Source: Chryseobacterium bernardetii
GTDB lineage: Bacteria > Bacteroidota > Bacteroidia > Flavobacteriales > Weeksellaceae
Direction: 5' to 3'
Assembly (NCBI RefSeq): GCF_003815975.1
Contig: NZ_CP033932.1
Location: 2,461,501-2,525,500 of the forward strand
Length of the DNA stretch: 64,000 nt
Part shown: positions 37,940-45,673 of the stretch, one piece after another
Position numbering within the stretch: the stretch's first letter is position 1
Layout of the letters: every line of letters starts with the position of its first letter
Translations under genes and position numbers: made by a program
Notes under the pieces: model-generated
The model's input: the letters and a program-made list of their open reading frames with translations, nothing else
Databases searched by the model: none
Told to the model about the DNA's origin: nothing

Positions 37940-37960
37940 TCTCACAAATGGAATCCACAC
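37940..37960 (+). promoter_or_regulatory. 21-bp repeat R3, upstream of AraC-TPR regulator
   Basis: TCTCACAAATGG then AATCCACAC, same orientation as R1 and R2, ~137 bp upstream of the regulator ATG. The left extension (AACTCCACTG) differs from AACTTGTGG in R1/R2. Confidence 0.6.
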
Positions 37961-38096
37961 ATTATGAATTTGATACTTTATTTTTTAAGGTATTGAAATA
38001 CAGTGTCCTTATTTGTAAAATGGTTTTTTAGGTTTGCTTAGGATGCAATAATGTGGTATTGGGGAAATTTTCTTAATTTTATAGTAATTCTTAGCC

Positions 38097-39821
38097 ATGA
38101 ACCTTCCAAAAATTCCTCTTTTAGCAATCATATTACTTTTTCTGTGCGAAATGCTGTTTGCACAGCAAGAAAAGCTGAGCGATTTTTATCTCATACAGAG
38201 GCAATATGATAACCTGGCTGAAAATGATTCCGCGGCACTTCCTCTTGTTGATAAACTTATCAGGAAGGCGAAACTTGAAAATAATCAGATGCAGCTGTTT
38301 CTGGGTTACAAGGATGCGCGTTATTATTCCCGAGATCCACTGATCAAATTAAAGTACGCTGACAGTGCCATTTATGTTGCTAAGCTTAAGAAGAACGATA
38401 GTCTCTTGAGCAGTGCCTATCTGAGTAAGGGTGTAGTCTATTATTTTAACCTGAAAAAATACAAGCTTGCACTTGATGAATATTTAAAGGCTTTTGAGAA
38501 AAACAAAAACAATAAAGATCCCTATTATAGCAATAAGATCAATTACCATATAGGGGTTGTCAAAAGTTACATTGGTTATTATGATGAGGCGCTCAGTGAT
38601 TTTCAAGAAGCGCGAGAATTTTTCGAAGGTGAGATCCAGAAGAACCTGCATCCCAATTCAATGTTCGGCAACCAAAGAGGTTATCTGAATACGATCCATC
38701 AAATGGGCGTGTGTTATCGCAAACTGGGCCAGTATCAAAAAGCGGATTCACTTATTGCTCTTGGGCTTTCCAGAACATGGAAAAATCCTCAATTCAGACA
38801 GGAATATAGTTACTTTCTTAAGGAAGAAGGTATCCGTAAATTTCGGGGAAAGGATTACGGTGGTGCTATCAAAGCATTACAAAGTTCATTACCGGCAATC
38901 AGCAATATTGATGATTTCGCATGGTTAACAGTATCTTATTCTTATTTGGGTAGATCCTATTGGGAACAGGGAAATACCAGTGCGGCAATCAAGTATTTTG
39001 AAAAAATAGATTCTATATTTCTTAAACATAAATTTGTTCTGCCGGAGGTTCGGCATATTTATGAAGATCTTATAAATTATTATGGTAATCAAGATAACAC
39101 TGCCAAAACCCTGTACTATACAGGACAGCTCATTAAGGTCGATTCGGTTTTAGAGACTGACTTTGTGTATCTATCCACAAAGATCCATCGTGAATATGAT
39201 GCAGATCGATTATTGCAGAAGCAAAATATTCTGCAAAGGAATTTCTGGATTAAAATAGGTGTGTATGTGATCGGTTTGATTTTAATTTCTGTCGGTATTT
39301 TTTATATGCTTTTGCGGATCAGATCGAGGAGGAAGGTACTCGGACAGAATAAAATTTTAGGGATCAACCTTGCGGGAGGTACATTGAATAGTTCGGGCGA
39401 ACGTGAATTTGAGGTGAGAACCTATAAAAGCAGCGGTATTAGCTATAATATTGTTCAGAATGCGCTGCATAAATTAAGGGAGTTTGAATCAAATAGGGAA
39501 TTTCTCAAAAAAGGGGTTACGCTTAAATCTTTAGCCAAAAAGTTTGGTATAAATCAAAAATATCTTCAAGAAATTATTCAGGAACATCGCGGAGCAAGCT
39601 TCCAGATGTACCTCTGTAAACTACGTATTTCCTACGCTACAGAGAAACTCAATACTGATGAAGCGTATTTAAAGTATACCAGTAAAACGATTGCCGAGGA
39701 GTGTGGATTCTCTTCCCGCACTAATTTTTCAAAAGTCTTTAAGCAGCTCAATGGGATAAATTTTACACAATTCGTAAATAAAAGGAAAAGAGAATTAAAG
39801 ACTATAGTGGTTCCAGAATAA
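38097..39821 (+). CDS. Membrane-bound TPR-AraC transcriptional regulator
   Basis: 574 aa. Signal sequence LLAIILLFLCEMLFAQQ, then a periplasmic TPR region (~60-370; e.g. YKLALDEYLKAFEKNKNN, YDEALSDFQEAREFF). A single TM helix lies at ~385-405 (IGVYVIGLILISVGIFYMLL), and a cytoplasmic C-terminal AraC helix-turn-helix follows (LKSLAKKFGINQKYLQEII, IAEECGFSSRTNFSKVFKQL). This topology allows a periplasmic signal to act directly on DNA. It is divergent from the lipoprotein-MauE-DUF6520 genes, with repeats R1-R3 between and within them. Confidence 0.88.
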   Translation: MNLPKIPLLAIILLFLCEMLFAQQEKLSDFYLIQRQYDNLAENDSAALPLVDKLIRKAKLENNQMQLFLGYKDARYYSRDPLIKLKYADSAIYVAKLKKNDSLLSSAYLSKGVVYYFNLKKYKLALDEYLKAFEKNKNNKDPYYSNKINYHIGVVKSYIGYYDEALSDFQEAREFFEGEIQKNLHPNSMFGNQRGYLNTIHQMGVCYRKLGQYQKADSLIALGLSRTWKNPQFRQEYSYFLKEEGIRKFRGKDYGGAIKALQSSLPAISNIDDFAWLTVSYSYLGRSYWEQGNTSAAIKYFEKIDSIFLKHKFVLPEVRHIYEDLINYYGNQDNTAKTLYYTGQLIKVDSVLETDFVYLSTKIHREYDADRLLQKQNILQRNFWIKIGVYVIGLILISVGIFYMLLRIRSRRKVLGQNKILGINLAGGTLNSSGEREFEVRTYKSSGISYNIVQNALHKLREFESNREFLKKGVTLKSLAKKFGINQKYLQEIIQEHRGASFQMYLCKLRISYATEKLNTDEAYLKYTSKTIAEECGFSSRTNFSKVFKQLNGINFTQFVNKRKRELKTIVVPE

Positions 39822-39839
39822 TAAATTTTTACTTCACAA

Positions 39840-39853
39840 TACGGATTTCCGTA
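39840..39853. promoter_or_regulatory. Inverted repeat ahead of 59-aa ORF
   Basis: TACGGATTTCCGTA followed by ATTATCCTTATATT; a near-copy stands at 24,562. Possible operator or promoter-associated motif. Confidence 0.35.
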
Positions 39854-39890
39854 ATTATCCTTATATTATATATAATATATTTAGCCTTTT

Positions 39891-40070
39891 ATGAAAGATC
39901 AATGCACTATCACATGGACAGGTCGTGTTGTGAAGGAACCAATACCCCGTCATTTTGAACTTTTTGAATATATAGGAACGGATGAAAATGGAGAGCCCAT
40001 TAAAGTTTATGTATACAGGGTTGAAAAAATAGAAAGGGACAATGAGCCCTTTCAGTATAGACCTTTATAG
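39891..40070 (+). CDS. Small hypothetical protein (59 aa)
   Basis: ATG at 39,891, TAG at 40,068. The product is soluble: KDQCTITWTGRVVKEPIP, then FELFEYIGTDENGEPIKVYV and a short charged tail. The composition looks coding, and a palindromic motif lies 37 bp upstream. The perfect palindrome GCAGGAGCTCCTGC (40,071-40,084) abuts the stop. No family recognised. Confidence 0.45.
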   Translation: MKDQCTITWTGRVVKEPIPRHFELFEYIGTDENGEPIKVYVYRVEKIERDNEPFQYRPL

Positions 40071-40171
40071 GCAGGAGCTCCTGCAAATTAACTCTAATAT
40101 TTTAGAGTGAAATCATTGATAGTTAGGGGATAGTAGAAATACGACACTTTTTAAAAAAGTGGGTGAATCAT

Positions 40172-40202
40172 TTTGCCGTGATTTTTCAATATGCTATATT
40201 GC
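40172..40202 (+). promoter_or_regulatory. Probable Bacteroidota promoter of the VgrG island
   Basis: TTTG (40,172) and TATATTGC (40,195) with 19 bp between, close to the TTTG / TAnnTTTG consensus. The VgrG start lies ~240 bp downstream, giving a long leader. Confidence 0.4.
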
Positions 40203-40448
40203 AAAACCAAAATCACATTAATTTATGAAAAAGAATATAGATTTATATAGTATAGACGTGCAACCCGGCACTTAGAAAAAGAGTTTCGATTTTATTGAAA
40301 TTTTTACGAATTCTTCTCAGTACAGTCATTAAATTCCTTTAACCCAAATAAGGAGATTTATCATTCCGACTATGTACATGAAATAACAGTCTCACCGAAT
40401 ACAGGTAGAATATCAGCGTAATTACATAAATGAAAAAAATAGATATGT

Positions 40449-42554
40449 ATGTTTCAGAAAGACATGGATCATATAGATTCGTCAACAGGAGTAGGGGAAA
40501 GTAGCAGTTCTTCCGATATTTTTTCTTCACAGCCTGAAAATGCAGGGGCAAAGACTTTTTTGGATAAGCCTATGCAGAATAACGAACGATCACTTACTAA
40601 AGGGAAGTTATGGAAAAACCAGCCTACTTCAAAAATTTATAATGCGGGTGCAATTTCAGAAAACGAAGTCAATGGGCTAAACAGGTTGGTAAAACTTGAA
40701 ATTTTTGTTGAAGGTACTTCAATTCGATTCTTCAAGCATTTCAAGCTTGCACAGAGTGCCGTAAAGCATCATACCTTTGAGTTGACTTTAGCGCACGATA
40801 CGTTAGGAGATGCTGAAAACCACAATTTAGAGGAGGCCCAAAATTTTCTTGGGAAACGGATTACCGTAGTTTTCAGATATAAAGACGTAGAAGAAGGTCC
40901 TGAAAGAAATTTTGTAGGGGTTGTGACTGAGGTTGGTTTCAGTCAGGATCAGGGAAGTTTGGGTAATATAGTCCTTATTGGCGAAAGCCCGACAATTTTG
41001 TTGGATGCCGCACCCCATACCCAAAGTTTTGGGGGAGCTCAGGAAATTAGTCTCAATAGTATTGCACAGCAGGTAATAAGCGAAGGACTTGATCCGCATA
41101 AATTTGATTTCAGAGTTGATGCTAACTACGGGAATGTAAGTTACAGTTCGCAGTATGAAGAAACGCATTATAACTATCTTGGGCGGATGGCAGAGGCTTA
41201 TGGAGAACAGTTTTTCTATGATGGGGAGGTATTGCATTTTGGAAAACTCCCACCTGCTGAAAATCCTATCAAGCTAGTATATGGAAGAAACCTTAGTGAT
41301 GTGAAAATAAGGATGAAAGCCCAGCATGTAAAGCCTTCCTTCTATGGTTACAATAGCCGTAAGAATGAGAAATTGACAGGAGGAGACACCGCTATCAAAC
41401 ATACATCGGATATTGCCCAGCGAGCCTATGAAATCTCTGCTAACACTTTTAAAACTCCTTCATTACGTATAGCTCCAATAAAGGCAAATTCATTTTTGGA
41501 TGTTGAAGCTTCACAGAAGGGTACGGCGGGTAGTAAAGCTGCGGAGGTATTTGTAACAACTGGTATATCCACTGTACCGTTCCTATATCCGGGCTGTATT
41601 GCGGACATGGAAATGCGAAAAGCTGAAAGCAACGATACTTCATATTTTACCCGACTGTTATTAACGGAGGTCTACCATGAAGTTGATGCAAGGGGCTATT
41701 ATAGCGGACGATTTGAGGCTATTGCAGCTGATTCGGGTTATATCCCCCGACCAGAATTTATTACTCCTAAAGCTGAACCACAATTTGGAAAGGTAGTATC
41801 CAATACCGATCCATTAAACCAAGGAAGAGTTCAGGTTCAATTCGACTGGCAGCAGGGGACAGCTAGCTCAGAGTTCATACGGGTAATGTCACCGGATGCG
41901 GGCAGCAGTGATGATGTGAAAACGAATAGGGGCTTTATGTCAGTTCCGGAGGTTGGTGATCAGGTAATGGTAAATTTCGTTTATCAGCATCCTGACCGAC
42001 CGTTTGTGATGGGTGGACTTTTCCACGGTGGCACTGGAGCTGGCGGTGGAACAGGTAACAATACTATGTCTTTCAGTGGAAGGAGCGGAGCGGAACTAAA
42101 ATATGACAATGGTGCAGGTTCTATGAACTTAAAAGACAAAGGAGGTGCAAATATGCATTTTGACGGTGCGGGCAATGCCACCACAGATGCAAATTTGAAT
42201 CATGTAGTCAATGCCGGCAGTAAAAGTTCTATCAATGTAGGGGCAAAAGAAAACATTCCTGCAACTTCGGTTTTTGAAATGGACAATGAGGGAAACATCA
42301 ATTTTAAGGGAAAAAAGAGCCTGACGATCACTATCGGTGGCAGTTCGCTGAAAATGACAGAAGATGGTACGATCAGCTTGACCGGAAAGGACATCACTGT
42401 TACCGGAAGCAACAATCTGGCAATAAATGCCACGCCATCTGAAAAGGGAGGAGGTTCAGGCACGATCGACATCACTGCGAAAGGAGGTGATATTACGATC
42501 AGCAATGACAAGAACATACATGTGAAAGGTGGAATTGAAGTAAAATTGACCTAA
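40449..42554 (+). CDS. vgrG: VgrG-like spike protein of Bacteroidota T6SS (subtype iii)
   Basis: 701 aa. The ATG at 40,464 is an alternative start. After a ~75-residue Ser-rich lead, the phage gpD/gp27-like region (FEGTSIRFFKHFKLAQ-type start, LGKRITVVFRYKD, HYNYLGRMAEAYGEQFFYDG) leads into the gp5-like OB fold (GKVVSNTDPLNQGRVQVQFD, RGFMSVPEVGDQVMVNFVYQ). A long C-terminal beta-helix of Gly/Asn/Lys repeats (ITIGGSSLKMTEDGTISLTG) forms the spike. Followed by PAAR-like and effector genes in one operon. No sheath, tube or baseplate gene lies in the window, so the secretion apparatus must be elsewhere. Confidence 0.85.
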   Translation: MFQKDMDHIDSSTGVGESSSSSDIFSSQPENAGAKTFLDKPMQNNERSLTKGKLWKNQPTSKIYNAGAISENEVNGLNRLVKLEIFVEGTSIRFFKHFKLAQSAVKHHTFELTLAHDTLGDAENHNLEEAQNFLGKRITVVFRYKDVEEGPERNFVGVVTEVGFSQDQGSLGNIVLIGESPTILLDAAPHTQSFGGAQEISLNSIAQQVISEGLDPHKFDFRVDANYGNVSYSSQYEETHYNYLGRMAEAYGEQFFYDGEVLHFGKLPPAENPIKLVYGRNLSDVKIRMKAQHVKPSFYGYNSRKNEKLTGGDTAIKHTSDIAQRAYEISANTFKTPSLRIAPIKANSFLDVEASQKGTAGSKAAEVFVTTGISTVPFLYPGCIADMEMRKAESNDTSYFTRLLLTEVYHEVDARGYYSGRFEAIAADSGYIPRPEFITPKAEPQFGKVVSNTDPLNQGRVQVQFDWQQGTASSEFIRVMSPDAGSSDDVKTNRGFMSVPEVGDQVMVNFVYQHPDRPFVMGGLFHGGTGAGGGTGNNTMSFSGRSGAELKYDNGAGSMNLKDKGGANMHFDGAGNATTDANLNHVVNAGSKSSINVGAKENIPATSVFEMDNEGNINFKGKKSLTITIGGSSLKMTEDGTISLTGKDITVTGSNNLAINATPSEKGGGSGTIDITAKGGDITISNDKNIHVKGGIEVKLT

Positions 42555-42555
42555 A

Positions 42556-42888
42556 ATGGAATATTTAAAAGACCAGGCGATACTGGATTGCGACAAGGGG
42601 TTACTGACATCAACGTTGATTGTTACGTCCAATCCAAAGATCAAGCTCCGTGAGGGAAAGTTTGCAACTGATAAAGACAATGTTGGAGGATTGAATATCC
42701 CTCATTTTGGATTGTGCGCATTGAAAGGAATCTGCCGTTTAAATCTTGAACTTTTAGGTGTTCCATTGACATGGATCAAGCCTGTACCTAAGATCAAAAT
42801 ATTGGATAAAAAACCATTATCTGATGTATCGAAATGTATATGTCCGTATGGTGGTATTATAAGCTGTAAGAACTCAGGACAACTATAA
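42556..42888 (+). CDS. PAAR-like (DUF4280-type) spike-tip protein
   Basis: 110 aa, begins 1 bp after the VgrG stop. It is Cys-rich (ILDCDKGLLTS, FGLCALKGICRLN, DVSKCICPYGGIISCKNSG) in the pattern of DUF4280 PAAR-like proteins, which cap VgrG spikes and recruit effectors in Bacteroidota T6SS. Position between vgrG and effector supports the call. Confidence 0.78.
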   Translation: MEYLKDQAILDCDKGLLTSTLIVTSNPKIKLREGKFATDKDNVGGLNIPHFGLCALKGICRLNLELLGVPLTWIKPVPKIKILDKKPLSDVSKCICPYGGIISCKNSGQL

Positions 42889-42899
42889 AAAAATAAATT

Positions 42900-43619
42900 A
42901 TGGAGTTAGCAATAGCGGGTGGAGCAAGTGGTTTTTTTGCTAGTGCAACCACTGCAGGAACTTCGATGTCGTGGAATCCCATTGGATGGATAATTTTGGC
43001 GGTTGTTGCGATTGCTGCAATCTGGTATTTTTGGGACGATATATGTGATTTTTTCTCGGCGGTCGGCAATGCCATTGCGGAAACAGCAAAAGTGATCTGG
43101 GAATTTGTTTCCAGTCCAGCTATACCTGCTCCGCCCCCAGCAATAGATGAGGATCTGCCAAAACCAGTACCTCCGCCAGTAGATATACCCCTTGATGAAC
43201 CCATTACAGTCCCGATAGCACCGCCGATTACGGTTCCACAGGTCAAGCCTAGAACGAGAAGGCGTGAGAAAGATATATACAATGTTTATGACCTGCACGT
43301 TGGAACTCCTGGGCTAATGCGCAATTACACGTTTGGAGCGGGATTCGTAAATCAATTTATGATGAGTGGAGCAATCTGGAAATATGGATTAACTTCTTTT
43401 AAGTCGGTTTATGCAAGATATTTAGTAATTTTCCAATTATATCATGGTGATAAAGATGAATATATTTTAAATAATCTATCTTCTGGAAAATTATTACCTT
43501 ATGAGTGGTATTTACAGAATGTCAACTATGCGACAGCCAACGCTGAGGAAGTATCTTTGATCGATGCATACGCAGCAACGCATGGTAAGCTACCTCCTGG
43601 TAACACTTTTAGGGGTTAG
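42900..43619 (+). CDS. Putative T6SS effector with GIY-YIG (Tox-URI2-like) nuclease C-terminus
   Basis: 239 aa. N-terminal Gly/Ala-rich stretch and one hydrophobic helix (GWIILAVVAIAAIWYFWDD), then a Pro-rich linker (~78-118: PAPPPAIDEDLPKPVPPPVD). The C-terminal domain (~125-239) has IYNVYDLHV, then AIWKYGLT and SVYARYLV, then EEVSLIDAYAATHGKLPPGN. The order GIY-like strand, KYG, helix Arg, Glu in the third helix, and final PPGN resembles polymorphic-toxin URI nucleases. It lies 11 bp after the PAAR-like gene. The hydrophobic helix may help membrane passage in the target. Confidence 0.58.
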   Translation: MELAIAGGASGFFASATTAGTSMSWNPIGWIILAVVAIAAIWYFWDDICDFFSAVGNAIAETAKVIWEFVSSPAIPAPPPAIDEDLPKPVPPPVDIPLDEPITVPIAPPITVPQVKPRTRRREKDIYNVYDLHVGTPGLMRNYTFGAGFVNQFMMSGAIWKYGLTSFKSVYARYLVIFQLYHGDKDEYILNNLSSGKLLPYEWYLQNVNYATANAEEVSLIDAYAATHGKLPPGNTFRG

Positions 43620-43647
43620 TTTTTTATACAATTATAAAATTTGAATA

Positions 43648-44427
43648 ATGAATGAGCAAGAAATTGAGAAGTTATTGCAGAAAATAAGCAATCAGAAAAT
43701 GTTTGGTGAAACTGAAAAGGCTATCGCTGGCTTACATATTTTAAATAATGAGTTCCCGAAGGAAAAAAAGTACTTGGCACTTTTGGCAAGTTCTTATCTT
43801 GATGCCGATTCTATTGACGTGGCGGAGGAATATTGCGCAAAGGCACTGGAAATAGATCCTAATTATGCTGAGGCATTTGAACTTAAAGGTCTTATTGAAG
43901 AGAAAAAGGGTGATGATGAGCAGGCGGAAAAATATTATAAACAATCCATTTCAACAGGCATTCCTTTTAAGATGGGGCATCTTCGGCTTGTATTATTATA
44001 TTATAAACTGGGAAAATATGATGATGCAATAAAGGAAGCTGAATATCTGCTTGACAATTTTGATATAGGTAGGAATGAATATTCGGCTGATGAGCAACGT
44101 CAAATTTTTGCCCAGTGGCTATCATTTGCTTACAATAAGCTCTATTCGTCCCTTATACGAATTGGTCAATATGAGAAGGCAGCTATTAGAATCAAAGAAT
44201 TTATCGCTTTCAGAGCTAACTATGTAAAAGATCCATATCAGTTCCTTACCGAAGATGAGATATTGTTTAAACTGTACCTTGCCTTAAACGATGAAGAAAA
44301 GATGAAGGAAATGGAAGAAAAGATGCTAAACCACTATATGGTTCCTGAAAGTATGATTGATTCGATGAAGAAAGATGCACAGCAAGGGTATTTGGAAAGT
44401 GCAAACCCCGAAAATTATGCCGTATAA
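43648..44427 (+). CDS. TPR protein, putative immunity or adaptor of the VgrG island
   Basis: 259 aa, soluble. Clear TPR units: KYLALLASSYLDADSIDVAE, YCAKALEIDPNYAEAFELKG, DEQAEKYYKQSIS, LRLVLLYYKLGKYDDAIKEA. It is cytoplasmic and starts 28 bp after the effector. TPR proteins in this position have been seen as immunity proteins or effector chaperones; which applies here is open. Confidence 0.6.
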   Translation: MNEQEIEKLLQKISNQKMFGETEKAIAGLHILNNEFPKEKKYLALLASSYLDADSIDVAEEYCAKALEIDPNYAEAFELKGLIEEKKGDDEQAEKYYKQSISTGIPFKMGHLRLVLLYYKLGKYDDAIKEAEYLLDNFDIGRNEYSADEQRQIFAQWLSFAYNKLYSSLIRIGQYEKAAIRIKEFIAFRANYVKDPYQFLTEDEILFKLYLALNDEEKMKEMEEKMLNHYMVPESMIDSMKKDAQQGYLESANPENYAV

Positions 44428-44466
44428 ACAGTAAATTATAGGATGGTCATCATCCACCGTTAAATC

Positions 44467-45363
44467 ATGTCCGATCTATTGAACGCAGTGGAATATAGAT
44501 TTTCATTTCACAAAAAGAGTTCTTACAAAGGTAAATCGTTATTTAATATAGAATCCTCTGGAACATTCACTTTGGAAAAGGTGGATGCTGATACAGCAGA
44601 ATCCAATTTTACCTTTACCAATCTTAGTTATAAGAGTAGCAACACGAACGATCCTTTATTGTTCAGTCCCATTGAGTGGAAATATTCACGGGATTTAGGG
44701 ATTGCTGCAATTATAAATAAAAAGAATTTTAAACCCAAGTGGAACCGTTTTAGGGATAAACATCGCAATCCATCAAACAGGGTTCTATTGATGGTCATTG
44801 AGAAATTATATTTCAATTCACCATTGGGTATGGAACATGACACCTTTTCGAATGGCGTTTATTTACCTTTTTTTATAGATTCCGATGGAACTTATGAAGT
44901 TGGAAAGTATTACAAAGGGCTGGATTACCTTGCTATGCCGTTGAATCTGCCATTGGAAACTATTTTTGAATGTAAGGAGTATAACGAAAAAGAAACTCAT
45001 CTTGAGGGCTGGCTAACTTTAAAGGAACAGGATCTGGATTCATTACTTATGGATCAAGGGTTTAGGGCGAAAGCAAAAGATTATCATATTTCCCGTGATT
45101 TTGCAGTTGATTCAGAAATTATTGTTCTGATAGATTCTTATGCTAATATCATCAAGAAGATCATATTTAAATTATCCATAAAGGGTGAGCAGGATCTTTT
45201 GGAAGAGATAAACTATACCGTAATTTCTGATTTTGATAGCTACAAAGATGGAATACATAAAATCCATGAGGGTATGAAATTTACTTTGGAACAGTGGGAA
45301 GAATACGAACGTGAACGTAAAAAGCCGGGGCGCAACTTCAATTTATTATATGGTGAACAGTAG
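44467..45363 (+). CDS. Hypothetical protein of the VgrG island
   Basis: 298 aa, soluble, mixed alpha/beta (YRFSFHKKSSYKGKSLFNIE, VDADTAESNFTFTNLSYKSS, YLPFFIDSDGTYEVGKYYKG). No domain I can name with confidence. Expressed with the VgrG/effector operon (39 bp after the TPR gene); it may be a structural accessory of the T6SS or a second immunity protein. Confidence 0.5.
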   Translation: MSDLLNAVEYRFSFHKKSSYKGKSLFNIESSGTFTLEKVDADTAESNFTFTNLSYKSSNTNDPLLFSPIEWKYSRDLGIAAIINKKNFKPKWNRFRDKHRNPSNRVLLMVIEKLYFNSPLGMEHDTFSNGVYLPFFIDSDGTYEVGKYYKGLDYLAMPLNLPLETIFECKEYNEKETHLEGWLTLKEQDLDSLLMDQGFRAKAKDYHISRDFAVDSEIIVLIDSYANIIKKIIFKLSIKGEQDLLEEINYTVISDFDSYKDGIHKIHEGMKFTLEQWEEYERERKKPGRNFNLLYGEQ

Positions 45364-45475
45364 TATAAATGGGAAATACCATGTTACGTTTCAAGGACTT
45401 GAGAAAAGAGCTGAAACGACTATTGATTTTAATATAATGAATGATAACACTACTTTTAGATACAATGGATTTTAA
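45350..45475 (+). CDS. Small ORF, probably truncated gene at island edge
   Basis: 41 aa: MVNSSINGKYHVTFQGLEKR, then a tail with DFNIMNDNTTFRYNGF. It overlaps the preceding gene by 14 nt in the +1 frame, an arrangement expected of a translationally coupled gene. The residue usage looks coding, and it ends abruptly before non-coding, repeat-rich DNA. It could be the 5' part of a gene cut by recombination at the VgrG/PRTRC junction. Confidence 0.35.
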   Translation: MVNSSINGKYHVTFQGLEKRAETTIDFNIMNDNTTFRYNGF

Positions 45476-45534
45476 AAGAAATACCCATTTACAAAGAATA
45501 TAAAAAACATTAAAATATATCTGCGAAGCTAACT

Positions 45535-45551
45535 GGGATACTATGTATCCC
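45535..45551. repeat. 17-bp palindrome at the VgrG/PRTRC junction
   Basis: GGGATAC-TAT-GTATCCC, perfect, in an otherwise gene-free region that turns locally GC-rich to its right. Possible recombination, nicking or regulatory site; not assignable. Confidence 0.4.
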
Positions 45552-45622
45552 ACAAATAGCCCGCAGCGGTGGTCGAAGCGGGGATAGTGAAGAGGGAGAC
45601 AGCCGTTGCAGCCGATTTTCGC

Positions 45623-45673
45623 GCCAAAAGCCAAAGGCTTTTGGCCGCCGGCAGTTTTTTCAACTGCCGACGG
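45623..45673. terminator. Tandem strong hairpins between convergent regions
   Basis: Hairpin 1 is GCCAAAAGCC / GGCTTTTGGC (45,623-45,645). Hairpin 2 is a 12-bp stem CCGCCGGCAGTT / AACTGCCGACGG with one mismatch and a TTTTC loop (45,645-45,673). The second overlaps the 3' end of the ThiF-like gene. Probably terminates the PRTRC operon and insulates the VgrG island. Confidence 0.55.

Noticed and set aside
37423..37960. CRISPR array
   Set aside because: Only three copies, with unequal spacing (381 and 136 bp) and a gene between two of them; no cas genes.
40225..40275. 16-codon leader peptide ahead of VgrG (MKKNIDLYSIDVQPGT)
   Set aside because: Too short to support; no attenuator structure or codon bias is visible.
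42200..42517. 105-codon minus-strand frame in the VgrG spike region
   Set aside because: Repetitive hydrophobic antisense of the beta-helix repeats; VgrG coding is well supported.
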